Assembly: GCF_026013475.1 (NCBI RefSeq)
Contig: NZ_JAPDPH010000036.1
Span: forward strand, 1 to 44,988
Source of the DNA: Micromonospora yasonensis
GTDB taxonomy: Bacteria > Actinomycetota > Actinomycetes > Mycobacteriales > Micromonosporaceae
Direction: 5' to 3'
DNA length: 44,988 nt
Positions 32,097 through 39,871 of this stretch are shown here, one piece after another. The notes below the pieces were generated by a model that saw only the letters and a list, made by a program, of their open reading frames with translations, searched no databases and had not been told where the DNA came from. Within the stretch, counting starts at the first letter, position 1. Each line of letters starts with the position of its first letter. A program made the translations under genes and the position numbers.

Positions 32097-33053
32097 ATGT
32101 CCACCGACACCACCGCCCCACCCGCCGGCACGGGCCGCGAGACGGCTCCGCCGGCCACGACGAGCATTCCCGAGGCGGTGTGGCAGGTCCGGGTACGCAC
32201 CAAACTCGACGACCTCTACCAGCAACTGCGCGATCTGGAGTCACGCGACGGCGCGAACGCCGTCCGGGTCGGCGAGTTGCGGGCGCAGCTGTCCAGGGTG
32301 GAGTCGGTCCTCGGGCGCAGCAATGTGATCGACTGGTTGCGCGGCGGGAACGTCGAGTACGCCTGGCAGACCGTCCACGCCGTCGAGCGGGCCATGGTGG
32401 AGCTGCGCAGCCCGGAGGAGCTGCTCGGGCTGCTGCCCGCGTACCAGGCCGCGGCCGGGCGTTACCTGGCCACCGACGACAAGGTGCTGACCGCGTTCGA
32501 CCCGACGGCCGACCAGGCCCAACCGGCACTGCTGCGGGCGAAGGTGCAGGCGCTGCTGCTGCGCTACCACACCGAGTCGGACGAGTTCAACGAGTCGGTA
32601 CGCCGGCTGCGCAACCGGATGCTGGGCCTGTCCGTCTTCGCGCTGGTCGCCGAGACGCTGATGGTGCTGGTGCAGTGGAGCAGCCCGGACCTGCAACTAC
32701 TCAAGCCGCCGACCGACGCGGCCGGCGTCCCGGCGTGGCGGCTGCTGTTCTTCGTGCTGATCGCCGGCGCGCTGGGGGCCTTCATCAGCGCCCTTCCCTC
32801 GATGATCACGTCCCGGTCCGGCGGGCTGCCGTACCGGCTGCCGTTCCAGCAGGGGCTGTTGAAGCTGGCGATCGGCCCGCTGGTCGCGGTTGTCGGGATC
32901 ATGCTGGTGATCGGCGGTCTGGTGGAGACGACGGTGAACAGCACGGCCGCCCTGCTCGGGGTGGCGATCGTCTTCGGCGCCGGCCAGCAGGCGGTCACCG
33001 CGTTCGCCGACCGCCGGGCCTCGGAGCTGCTCAGCCCGATCACGAAGAGCTGA
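32097..33053 (+). CDS. Membrane protein with coiled-coil cytoplasmic domain, unknown function
   Basis: A 318-aa protein. Residues 28-75 are predicted coiled coil (VRTKLDDLYQQLRDLESRDG..RVGELRAQLSRVESVLG), followed by a helical region up to about 180, then four membrane helices: MLGLSVFALVAETLMVLVQW, LLFFVLIAGALGAFISALP, LAIGPLVAVVGIMLVIGGLV and a shorter TAALLGVAIVFGAGQQAV near the end. ATG 32097 has GGAGG about 7 bases upstream. I do not recognise the family; a stand-alone transcript seems likely. The 161-base gap before it holds two GGATAC copies but no clear promoter. Confidence 0.78.
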   Translation: MSTDTTAPPAGTGRETAPPATTSIPEAVWQVRVRTKLDDLYQQLRDLESRDGANAVRVGELRAQLSRVESVLGRSNVIDWLRGGNVEYAWQTVHAVERAMVELRSPEELLGLLPAYQAAAGRYLATDDKVLTAFDPTADQAQPALLRAKVQALLLRYHTESDEFNESVRRLRNRMLGLSVFALVAETLMVLVQWSSPDLQLLKPPTDAAGVPAWRLLFFVLIAGALGAFISALPSMITSRSGGLPYRLPFQQGLLKLAIGPLVAVVGIMLVIGGLVETTVNSTAALLGVAIVFGAGQQAVTAFADRRASELLSPITKS

Positions 33054-33138
33054 CCGGGCGGTTGTGCCGGGCTCAGATCCACCGCGACGCAGAGATCCGC
33101 GAGCAGACCACACATCGCTGAGCTGACGGCCTTCTCGG

Positions 33139-33606
33139 TCAGCGCCGCGCTGCCCGTCCGGGTTGCTCCAATACCGTGCGGTATTCGCCATAGCCTTCAC
33201 GCTCAAGGTCGTCGCGCCGAATGAACCGAAGCGCGGCCGAGTTCATGCAGTAACGCAGGCCGCCGGTTTCTGCGGGACCGTCGTCGAACACATGGCCGAG
33301 GTGGCTGTCCCCGTGTGCCGACCGGACCTCGGTGCCGGACACGGCGCGGCTCGGCTCTCGGACCTCGACCACGTTCTCTGGTTCGATCGGCCTGGTGAAA
33401 CTCGGCCAGCCGGTACCGCTGTCGTACTTGTCGACGGAAGCGAACAGGGGTTCACCGGACACGATGTCGACGTAGATGCCCGGCTCCTTGTTGTCCCAGT
33501 AGGCGTTGTCGAAGGCAGGCTCCGTCCCCGCCTCCTGGGTAACTTTGTACTGCTCGGGCGACAGCCGAGAAATTGCCTGAGGGTCCTTGCGGTACTCGTG
33601 TGACAC
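33139..33606 (-). CDS. msrB: Peptide-methionine (R)-S-oxide reductase
   Basis: A 155-aa repair enzyme that reduces methionine-R-sulfoxide in proteins. Motifs: [15 protein letters not shown] (about 59-73), the [14 protein letters not shown] segment (about 95-108) and [11 protein letters not shown] with the catalytic cysteine. The two CxxC pairs of zinc-binding MsrBs are absent ([19 protein letters not shown]), so this is the zinc-free type. It starts at GTG 33606, with GGAGG 6 bases upstream. A GCTGAC/GTCAGC hairpin (33122-33143) overlaps its stop and may help termination. Confidence 0.94.
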   Translation of the reverse strand: MSHEYRKDPQAISRLSPEQYKVTQEAGTEPAFDNAYWDNKEPGIYVDIVSGEPLFASVDKYDSGTGWPSFTRPIEPENVVEVREPSRAVSGTEVRSAHGDSHLGHVFDDGPAETGGLRYCMNSAALRFIRRDDLEREGYGEYRTVLEQPGRAARR

Positions 33607-33732
33607 TTTCGTCCTCCCGGGGCAGCTCGTCGGCCGGAACGGCCGGGTCCGATGGGCCTTCACCCGCGCCGCCGATGCCTACCCCTCCAGCGGTTGACTA
33701 ACCCCAGGGGCCGGCTGGGTAGCCTGGAGCGC

Positions 33733-34065
33733 ATGATCTTCATTACCGCGAAGTTCCGGGTACGTCCCGAGGACGCCGACCGGTGGCCGCAGATCGCCGC
33801 CGCGTTCACCGAGGCCACCCGCGCCGAGCCCGGCTGCCTCTGGTTCGACTGGTCCCGCAGCCTCGACGACCCGAGGGAGTACGTGCTGGTCGAGGCGTTC
33901 CGGGACGACGAGGCCGGCGCCGCGCACGTGCAGTCGGAGCACTTCCGCGAGGCGCAGCGCAGCCTGCCGCCGCACCTGGCCGAGACGCCCCGGATCGTGA
34001 ACGTGACCGTGCCGCAGCAGGACTGGTCGCTGCTCGGCGAGATGGCGGTCCCCGAGGGCCGCTGA
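33733..34065 (+). CDS. Antibiotic-biosynthesis-monooxygenase (ABM) fold protein
   Basis: A 110-aa dimeric alpha/beta-barrel protein similar to YgiN-type quinol monooxygenases: MIFITAKFRVRPEDADRWPQ, CLWFDWSRSLDDPREYVLVEAFRDDEAGAAHVQSEHF and IVNVTVP are the ordered family blocks. The reaction is not known; quinol oxidation is a family-based guess. ATG 33733 is chosen because it gives the exact domain start. The 126-base gap shared with msrB is the likely divergent promoter region. Confidence 0.84.
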   Translation: MIFITAKFRVRPEDADRWPQIAAAFTEATRAEPGCLWFDWSRSLDDPREYVLVEAFRDDEAGAAHVQSEHFREAQRSLPPHLAETPRIVNVTVPQQDWSLLGEMAVPEGR

Positions 34066-34106
34066 GCGCGGGCGTACCGACCGCCGGCGCCGCGCCGGAA
34101 GTGCGG

Positions 34107-34643
34107 TCAGCCGGCGGCGTAGCGGAGGTCCATGGTGTCGGTGCGGCCGGACCAGGTCAGCGCCAGGTGCCAGCAGCCGGCCGCCGGCATGTCGACGATC
34201 GAAGGGCCGGGGCCGCCGGTGACCGTCTGGGTCACCTGCGTGTCGGTGCCGTCGAGCGTCGCGGTGATCGTCAGGTCGGCCGACGCCGTCGGGTCGGGCG
34301 ACGCCGTGGCGGGGCGGGACACCCAGAGGATCTTGTTGTTCGACCCGTCGGTTCTCTTGTACCCGAGCGGGTGGGCGAACAGCACCGCGACGATGTCGCC
34401 GTTCGCGCCGAAGACGTGCGGAATCCGGGGAGCGGCCTCGCTGAACCCGGCATCCGCCCAGTCCGGCAGCGACCCGGTCTCGATCTGGGAGGCGCAGCCC
34501 GTCGCGGCACGCGCCGTGGTGGCCGTACCGCCCGCCGGCGTCGCCGGCCGGCTCCCGGTCGTGCAGCCGGCCAGCAGAACCACCGACGCCAGCACCATCC
34601 TGCCCGCCGAACCCATCTGCCACCCCCGGTCCGTCGACGTCAT
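34107..34643 (-). CDS. Lipoprotein, probable member of the ECF sigma regulon
   Basis: A 178-aa exported lipoprotein with lipobox LLAGC (cysteine at residue 27) after RMVLASVV. The mature part has Cys50 and Cys158 that could form a disulfide, and a beta-rich C-terminal domain with ADLTITATLDGTDTQVTQTV and CWHLALTWSGRTDTMDLRY. No named family. The start at ATG 34643 lies 11 bases after the promoter -10 and gives a nearly leaderless mRNA; ATG 34616 (nine codons in) is an alternative with a shorter signal. It follows the anti-sigma gene by 38 bases but has its own GGAAC promoter. Confidence 0.78.
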   Translation of the reverse strand: MTSTDRGWQMGSAGRMVLASVVLLAGCTTGSRPATPAGGTATTARAATGCASQIETGSLPDWADAGFSEAAPRIPHVFGANGDIVAVLFAHPLGYKRTDGSNNKILWVSRPATASPDPTASADLTITATLDGTDTQVTQTVTGGPGPSIVDMPAAGCWHLALTWSGRTDTMDLRYAAG

Positions 34644-34654
34644 TCACCAGCAAT

Positions 34655-34680
34655 GACACCGGCCGGGCCCGCCGGGTTCC
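34655..34680 (-). promoter_or_regulatory. ECF-type promoter of the lipoprotein gene
   Basis: On the minus strand GGAACC (34680-34675), a 17-base spacer and GTCATT (GTC at 34657-34655). It has the same architecture as the two sites between the sigma gene and the propeller gene (35976-36001 and 36015-36040). GGAAC at -35 with GTC at -10 is the common ECF sigma promoter form. Confidence 0.72.
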
Positions 34681-34681
34681 G

Positions 34682-35401
34682 CTAGTCGAGCGAGTCGGCG
34701 ATCGCGATCGCCTCGTCCCGGGTGAGGTTGCCCTCCAGCCGGTAGCTCACCCCGGCCTCCTGCCAGATCAACGTCGCCGCGGCGAGCCGCGCGGTCTCCA
34801 CCCGGACCGTGCCGCCGCGATCGACGTACGCGAGCGTGTGCGGACCGCCGACCCAGACCGCGAAATCGCCGTCGACCTGCACGAACTCCACGTCCGGCCC
34901 GGCCGCCTGCTTCTGGAACACCGGGTCGAGCTGGCCGTCGAACGCGTCGACGCGCAGCGTCCCGCCCCGATAGAGCAGGGTGGCCACCCGGTAGGAGCCC
35001 AGGCCGTCGTCATCGGCGACCAGCACCTGCTCGGGCGGGCCCAGCTTGGCCGGCACGCGGATGGGGAAGCGAACCTTCCGCTGCGCGTCGTGCAGGTCGG
35101 CGGAGCGCTGCGCCGGCAGCGGGGACGGGCTGCCGGTGGGCAGTACGGGCGCGGGCGACGTACCGATGACGATCCCGGAGAAGCGCAGCAGCCCGGCGAC
35201 CGCGTCGGCGAGGGCGGCCCGACCCGGCGGCAGCACCGCGACGAGCAGCGCGGCGAGCGCCGCGGCCAGCCAGTAGCGCCACCGGCGCCGCCGGGCCGCC
35301 GGCGCGGCCAGGCGGGCGCGTACCCGGGTGGCCAGGTCCGGCGTCGCGGGCGTCTCCAGCCAGGTGGCGAGGTCGCGCAGCTCCCGCTCCAGGTCATCCA
35401 C
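34682..35401 (-). CDS. Putative membrane anti-sigma factor
   Basis: A 239-aa single-span membrane protein. Residues 1-40 are a cytoplasmic charged region (DDLERELRDLATWLETPATPDLATRVRARL), residues 42-62 the membrane helix (RYWLAAALAALLVAVLPPG), and the rest is extracytoplasmic with two halves ending ADLHDAQRKVRFPIRVP..LGPPEQVLV and YRLEGNLTRDEAIAIADSLD. The zinc-binding HxxxCxxC of ZAS anti-sigma factors is absent. The call rests on topology and on its start overlapping the ECF sigma stop by 8 bases. The outer domain resembles DUF4367/DUF4179-like extracytoplasmic domains by eye, at low certainty. Confidence 0.75.
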   Translation of the reverse strand: MDDLERELRDLATWLETPATPDLATRVRARLAAPAARRRRWRYWLAAALAALLVAVLPPGRAALADAVAGLLRFSGIVIGTSPAPVLPTGSPSPLPAQRSADLHDAQRKVRFPIRVPAKLGPPEQVLVADDDGLGSYRVATLLYRGGTLRVDAFDGQLDPVFQKQAAGPDVEFVQVDGDFAVWVGGPHTLAYVDRGGTVRVETARLAAATLIWQEAGVSYRLEGNLTRDEAIAIADSLD

Positions 35402-35969
35402 GGTGCACCACCTCGCGGTCGAGCAGGCCGCGCAGCTTCGCCAACGCCCGGTACGTCCGCGACTTCACCGTGCCCCGGGGCAGTCCCAGCATGGTCACCG
35501 TCTCGTCCTCGCTGAGGTCGAGGAAGAACCGGCAGACGATCACCTCACGGTCCTTCACCGGCAACCGGCGCACCGCCTGCACCAGCACGGCGCGGCGCTC
35601 GGCGGCGAGGACCGCCCCGACCGCGTCGTCCTCGGCGAGCTCCGGCTCCGGATTCGCCGCCGCGGCCCGCAGCACCAGCCCGTCCCGGCGGGTACGGGAC
35701 CGGTGCAGGTTGCGGGTCTCGTTGGCGACGATCGCGAGCAACCACGACCGGAAGGACGAGTCGCCCCGGTAGCGGGAGAGGTTGCGGTATCCCTTCACGA
35801 ACGCCTCCTGGGTGACGTCCTCCGCGTCCGGCCCGGCGCCGAGCAGCACCGCCGTCCGGTACGCGGACGCGGTGTGCCGGGCGACGAGGAGGTCGTACGC
35901 CTCCAGGTCACCGGCCCGCGCGCGGGTGACAAGCTCGTCGTCGTCCAGGGAAACCTCCGGTCGGCTCAC
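35394..35969 (-). CDS. ECF (group 4) RNA polymerase sigma factor
   Basis: A 191-aa sigma factor. Region 2: AYDLLVARHTASAYRTAVLLGAG..AEDVTQEAFVKGYRNLSRYRGDSSFRSWLLAIVANETRN (about 22-88). Region 4: LVQAVRRLPVKDREVIVCRFFLDLSEDETVTMLGLPRGTVKSRTYRALAKLR (about 130-180). I place the start at GTG 35969 because the -10 of its own promoter ends at 35976, directly against an ATG at 35975; a leaderless mRNA would begin near 35969. Using the ATG adds two residues. It probably activates its own gene, the divergent propeller gene and the lipoprotein gene. Confidence 0.92.
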   Translation of the reverse strand: MSRPEVSLDDDELVTRARAGDLEAYDLLVARHTASAYRTAVLLGAGPDAEDVTQEAFVKGYRNLSRYRGDSSFRSWLLAIVANETRNLHRSRTRRDGLVLRAAAANPEPELAEDDAVGAVLAAERRAVLVQAVRRLPVKDREVIVCRFFLDLSEDETVTMLGLPRGTVKSRTYRALAKLRGLLDREVVHRG

Positions 35970-35975
35970 CCACAT

Positions 35976-36001
35976 GACACCGCGCGCGCCGGGCGGGTTC
36001 C
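35976..36001 (-). promoter_or_regulatory. ECF-type promoter of the sigma factor gene
   Basis: Minus strand GGAACC (36001-35996), a 17-base spacer, and GTCATG with GTC at 35978-35976. The core and spacing match the divergent site at 36015-36040, only 13 bases away. It implies sigma autoregulation. Confidence 0.72.
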
Positions 36002-36014
36002 ACCTTTCCGGCCG

Positions 36015-36040
36015 GGAACTTCGCCGCCGTCCCCGGTGTC
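36015..36040 (+). promoter_or_regulatory. ECF-type promoter of the divergent Tat lipoprotein gene
   Basis: Plus strand GGAACT (36015-36020), a 17-base spacer, and GTCACC with GTC at 36038-36040. The ATG at 36049 follows after 8 bases, so the transcript is predicted to be leaderless. Confidence 0.72.
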
Positions 36041-36048
36041 ACCGGGAC

Positions 36049-37296
36049 ATGACGCCCACCACGATCTCGCGCCGCACGATACTGACCCTGCTCGCCGGCA
36101 CCGGCGCCGCCGCGCTGGCCGGCTGCGAACCCGCCCGGACCGTGGCCGCCGCCGTACCGATCCCCGACGCGCTGCTCGTGGAGGTCGGCGGCGGCCTCGG
36201 CGTGTTCCGTGGCGCTGACCGGCAGACCATCCCGCACGCGGTCGCCACGGCGGACGGGCTCGCGATCTACGCGACCACAGCCGCAGGGCCCGACACCGCG
36301 TTCTGGCGGGTCGACACCGCCACCGGCCGCGCCTCCGCCCGGGTGTCCCTGCCCGGACGCTGGGTGCCGCAGGCCGTCTCGGCCAGCGGCACCCTGGTGG
36401 CGCTGACGCCGCAACGGCAGGAGGTCACCGCCGCACGGCCGGCCGGACGCGAGGTGACCCCGGTCCTGATCGCCGACACCACCGGCGTCCGGCACCGGCT
36501 GGACTTGCCGGGCAACTTCGTGCCGGAGGCGTTCACCGCGGATCTCACCGGGTTGTTCGTCCTCGAGTGGATCCCGGCGGCCGCGCCGGACCGCTACCGG
36601 GTCCGCGTCGTCGACCTCGCCACCGGCGCGCCGGGCCAGTTGTTCACCCGCGACAAGTCACCGGTTCCGCCGGGGGCCGAGGAGGAGATGCGCGGCGACG
36701 GACGCCAGGCGGTGCTCGCCCCCGACCGGGCGACCCTCTACACGCTCTATACCCATCAGCCCGACCACCGGCATACCCGTGACCTGATCAGCGGGCGGCC
36801 CGGCAACGCACACGCGTTCGTGCACACGCTCAGCCTCAACGCCTGGTGGGCGTACTGCATCGATCTGCCGCACCCGTTCGGCGAAGGCCCCGCGGGCGGC
36901 CACGCGATCGCGATCAGCCCCGACGGGCGACGGCTCTACGTCACCGACGTCACGTCAGGCACTACCGCGGAGATCTCCACCGAGGACCTGTCGGTGCTCC
37001 GCACGATCCCCGACGCCCGGGGCACGGGGACCGCGTACGCCGCCGTCGACAGCGACCGGCTCTTCGTCGGCGCCGGCCCGGCGGTGCGGACGTCGGACCT
37101 CACCCGCCTGGCCCGGACGACCGACTGGCCGGTCCGGGAACCGGTGCGGGGCGTGGTGCCCAGCCGCGACGGCGCCCGCCTCTACCTGGGTCAGACCAAC
37201 GCGGTGAGCTGGCACGATCCGGCCACCGGCGCCGAACTCGGCCGCGTCGCCGTCCCCGGTCTCGTCGCGGTACGGGGGCTGGCCGGACCGGGCTGA
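36049..37296 (+). CDS. Tat-exported beta-propeller lipoprotein
   Basis: A 415-aa protein. The N-terminus SRRTILTLLAGTGAAALAGC combines a twin-arginine signal with a lipobox (cysteine at residue 26), so it is exported folded and lipid-anchored. The mature part has repeated blade-like strands, e.g. AIYATTAAGPDTAFWRVDTATGRASARVSLPG, HAIAISPDGRRLYVTDVTSG and PSRDGARLYLGQTN, a YVTN/WD40-like propeller. Function unknown. Divergent from the sigma gene and preceded by the same type of promoter, it may be part of the envelope signal that the sigma system reads or repairs. Confidence 0.85.
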   Translation: MTPTTISRRTILTLLAGTGAAALAGCEPARTVAAAVPIPDALLVEVGGGLGVFRGADRQTIPHAVATADGLAIYATTAAGPDTAFWRVDTATGRASARVSLPGRWVPQAVSASGTLVALTPQRQEVTAARPAGREVTPVLIADTTGVRHRLDLPGNFVPEAFTADLTGLFVLEWIPAAAPDRYRVRVVDLATGAPGQLFTRDKSPVPPGAEEEMRGDGRQAVLAPDRATLYTLYTHQPDHRHTRDLISGRPGNAHAFVHTLSLNAWWAYCIDLPHPFGEGPAGGHAIAISPDGRRLYVTDVTSGTTAEISTEDLSVLRTIPDARGTGTAYAAVDSDRLFVGAGPAVRTSDLTRLARTTDWPVREPVRGVVPSRDGARLYLGQTNAVSWHDPATGAELGRVAVPGLVAVRGLAGPG

Positions 37297-37361
37297 CCCA
37301 ACCCCACCGACACGCATTCCTCAGCTGCGTGCCGCTCCCGGTGCCGTCTAGGGTCGACCGG

Positions 37362-38015
37362 GTGATCGAACCTGTATACCTGGCCGCCGTCCGGGACTCG
37401 TACGACCGGGTCGCCGAGGACTACGTCAAGATCGCGCCGCCCCGGTTCGCGGAGGACGCGTTGGGACGGGGCATGCTGGCCGCGTTCGCCGAACTCGTAC
37501 CGGCCGAGGGCGGGCGACCGGTCGCCGACCTGGGCTGCGGACCCGGGCATGTCACGGCCCACCTGGCCGCACTCGGCCTATCCATGTTCGGCGTCGACCT
37601 GGCACCGCGGATGGTGGACATCGCCCGCCGCACGTACCCGGGTCTGCGGTTCGACGTCGGGTCGATGACCACACTGGACGTCCCCGACGGACACCTGGCC
37701 GGCATCGTCGCCTGGTGGTCGATCTTCCACCTGCCGCCGGAGGTGCTACCGGCGGTGTTCGCGGAGTTCCGTCGCGCCCTGGCCCCCGGCGGCCTGGTCC
37801 TGCTGGGATTCCACGTTGGCGACGAGCACCTGCGCCCCGCGCGGGCCTACGGCCACCCCGTCTCCTACGACGCTTATCTGCTGGCCCCGGATGACATCGC
37901 GGCACGGCTGCGCGACGCCGGGATGGTGGTCACCGCGCGGCAGATCCAGGAACCCGACGAGCGGCTGAAGCGCCCTCAGGCCTGTCTCCTGGCCCGCAAA
38001 CCCGAGCACGCCTGA
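37362..38015 (+). CDS. Class I SAM-dependent methyltransferase
   Basis: A 217-aa protein. Motif I is VADLGCGPGHVTAHLAALG (about residues 49-67), motif II VDLAPRMVDIARRTYPGLRF (about 73-92), with GIVAWWSIFHLPPEVLPAVFAEFRRALAPGGLVLLGFH (about 109-145) completing a ubiE-like fold. Start at GTG 37362; longer in-frame sequence belongs to the propeller gene. The substrate is unknown. It is transcribed after the propeller gene by 65 bases but has no visible GGAAC promoter. Confidence 0.9.
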   Translation: MIEPVYLAAVRDSYDRVAEDYVKIAPPRFAEDALGRGMLAAFAELVPAEGGRPVADLGCGPGHVTAHLAALGLSMFGVDLAPRMVDIARRTYPGLRFDVGSMTTLDVPDGHLAGIVAWWSIFHLPPEVLPAVFAEFRRALAPGGLVLLGFHVGDEHLRPARAYGHPVSYDAYLLAPDDIAARLRDAGMVVTARQIQEPDERLKRPQACLLARKPEHA

Positions 38016-38025
38016 AGCTGCCAAG

Positions 38026-38081
38026 GTGGTCGATCAGGCCGCAGCCGGCGGCGATCGCCGGTACACGACCTGATCGACACC
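38026..38081. terminator. Nested hairpin between convergent genes
   Basis: The outer arms GTCGATCAGG (38029-38038) and CCTGATCGAC (38069-38078) are perfectly complementary, with partly paired flanks. Inside them CCGGCG (38045-38050) and CGCCGG (38056-38061) form a second perfect stem with a 5-base loop. It lies between the methyltransferase stop and the converging lipoprotein stub, so a bidirectional terminator is likely. There is no T-run, as is common in actinobacteria. Confidence 0.6.
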
Positions 38082-38121
38082 TTCGAATTCGAGCCGTCGT
38101 GGACGGCCGCACCGCCTCGGT

Positions 38122-38208
38122 CTACGGACGTCCGCCGGGACGCCCGGTCAGGCCCGCGCCATCGGAACAGCCGGCGAGCAGGACGATCGCGGTGATTCCC
38201 CGGTTCAC
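38122..38208 (-). CDS. Tiny lipoprotein-like ORF (28 aa), possibly truncated
   Basis: GTG 38208 overlaps the sialidase-fold gene stop (GTGA). The product, MNRGITAIVLLAGC followed by 14 residues and a stop, is a short signal sequence with a perfect lipobox (LAGC, cysteine at 14) and almost no mature part. Either the 3' end of a lipoprotein gene has been lost, or it encodes a minimal lipopeptide. Translational coupling argues that it was once functional with the upstream gene. Confidence 0.45.
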   Translation of the reverse strand: MNRGITAIVLLAGCSDGAGLTGRPGGRP

Positions 38209-39731
38209 TTCTTCTTCACCTTCTCTGCGGTGACCGGGTCGTACACGGCGAACAGCGACCTGCCGCCGCTCTGCCGGGCGATGGTGGCCAGTGCGTCGAA
38301 GTTCTGCGCCCCGCCGGTGGCGCAGGCGCCGGTGCAGCCGTCGGCGTATCCGACGAGGACGCGGCCCTGCTTGTCGATCTGGACGTCCATGAAGTCCAGC
38401 AGGTTCCGGTCGGTGCCGCAGGTGGTGCCGCCAGTGCAGATCGAGCCCTTCTGCACCGGGTCCTGCGGGGTCGCGTCGGTCAGCGACCAGGTGGCACCGC
38501 CGTCGTAGGTGACGGCGACGTACAGGTGCCACTCGCCGGTGAAGTTCTGGGCATCCTGGTAGTTGCCACCGGTGGTGGTGCCGAGGAACGCGAACGCGGC
38601 GCGGTCGGCGTCGCCGGCGACCACTGCCGGGAACACCGCGTTCTTCACCCCGAGCGCGGCCCCGACGTCCTGGTCGCTGACCCAGGTCCTGCCCTGGTCG
38701 TGGGAGACCGCCACGCGGGCGTGCCCGTCGGCGTTCTGGTAGCCGAAGTAGACCGTGCCGTCGGAGGCGACGCCCACCGACGGGTCGCTGTCGGCGGGCA
38801 GGCTGGTCGGCACCTTGCGTACCTGCCAGGTCAGGCCGTTGTCCTCGGAGACCGCCACGGCCTGGTTGTCGCCGCAGCCCTTGTTGGGCACGTACACGGT
38901 GCCGTCCTTGGGGGATACCTTGACGTGACCGTGCAGGCCTCCGCAGTCCAGCAGGGTGTACATCGGCACGGCCGGGCCGAAGGTGAGGCCACCGTCGCGG
39001 CTGCTGGCGCAGAGCGCGTCGGCGATGTCCTGGGAGCAGTAGTAAACGGCGTTCGGGTACAGCCCGAGGCCGCCGAGGCCGCCGGAGGACCAGCGGCCGC
39101 CGCCGACGGTCTGGTGGTCGACGCCGGAGTTGATGCCGCCGCCCTGCGACGGCGTCCAGGTCTCCCCGTCGTCGTCGGTGAAGCACATCAGCGAGGTCTT
39201 GCCGGCGAGCTGGGACTCGAAGGTACGACCGGTGTCGTGGTCGGTGTACAGGATCGGGTCCAGCGAGGCGTTGGCGGTGCACCTGGGCAGGTGGGCGCTC
39301 TTGTCCTGCCACACCGCCGTGGCCGGCGTGCTGGTGTCGTCGAAGCTCACCCGGTAGGTGTCGGTGTACGCCTGGTACATGACCTTGCCGGTCTTCCAGT
39401 TGACGCCGATCGAGGGCTCGCCGGCGTCGTGCGCCCGGGGCAGCGTTCCGGGCGCCGGGTAGGTGGTGAACGAGGCGGCGCCGATCGGCCCCGGCGCGGG
39501 GGCCGCCGGTTCGGTGACCAGTTCGGCGGTCGCCGCGTAGCTGTCACCCAGCAGAGTGAACGCGAACGGGCCGCCGGTCCAGGCGACGTTCGGGCTGGTG
39601 GCGGAGACCGTGCCGGCGCCCGGACTGGCCGCGCGGGCCGCGGTCGTCGTGCCGCCGACCGTGGTGAGCAGCACGGCGGCCACCAGCGCCATCGGCCGAT
39701 GAACCCATGATCTCGAGGGGCGTAGTGTCAT
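38205..39731 (-). CDS. Secreted Asp-box (sialidase-superfamily) beta-propeller protein
   Basis: A 508-aa exported protein with a Sec signal (RPMALVAAVLLTTVGGTTTAARAA). Five Asp-box motifs are visible: TDDDGETW, SRDGGLTF, SEDNGLTW, SHDQGRTW and TYDGGATW, marking a six-bladed sialidase/BNR-type propeller. Several cysteine pairs (LPRCTANAS, SLMCFTD, YYCSQDIADALC, LLDCGGLHG, CTGGTTCGT, CTGACATGG) suggest disulfides. Catalytic sialidase arginines are not obvious, so glycosidase activity is not claimed. I start at ATG 39731, five bases after AGGG, rather than the adjacent GTG. Confidence 0.84.
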   Translation of the reverse strand: MTLRPSRSWVHRPMALVAAVLLTTVGGTTTAARAASPGAGTVSATSPNVAWTGGPFAFTLLGDSYAATAELVTEPAAPAPGPIGAASFTTYPAPGTLPRAHDAGEPSIGVNWKTGKVMYQAYTDTYRVSFDDTSTPATAVWQDKSAHLPRCTANASLDPILYTDHDTGRTFESQLAGKTSLMCFTDDDGETWTPSQGGGINSGVDHQTVGGGRWSSGGLGGLGLYPNAVYYCSQDIADALCASSRDGGLTFGPAVPMYTLLDCGGLHGHVKVSPKDGTVYVPNKGCGDNQAVAVSEDNGLTWQVRKVPTSLPADSDPSVGVASDGTVYFGYQNADGHARVAVSHDQGRTWVSDQDVGAALGVKNAVFPAVVAGDADRAAFAFLGTTTGGNYQDAQNFTGEWHLYVAVTYDGGATWSLTDATPQDPVQKGSICTGGTTCGTDRNLLDFMDVQIDKQGRVLVGYADGCTGACATGGAQNFDALATIARQSGGRSLFAVYDPVTAEKVKKK

Positions 39732-39871
39732 CACATCCCTGCCTTCCCCGGCCCGTTCCGATGCGCGCCGGCACTGGTGTCATCGCTCGTACCAGTGCGG
39801 ATGCAACCGTATCGATCGATGAGGTTCCGGTACGTCCGGCGGAGCGTCGTCGACGGGCCTACAGTGTGTAC

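Noticed and set aside
33122..33143. GCTGAC/GTCAGC hairpin as a separate terminator feature
   Set aside because: A 6-bp stem with a 10-base loop overlapping the msrB stop is too weak to call on its own; it is mentioned under msrB only.
6708..38090. Shared CGAATTCGAG / CTCGAATTCG decamer near 6709 and 38084 as a dispersed regulatory repeat
   Set aside because: Only two copies in opposite orientations in AT-richer gaps; this could easily be chance around an EcoRI-type palindrome.
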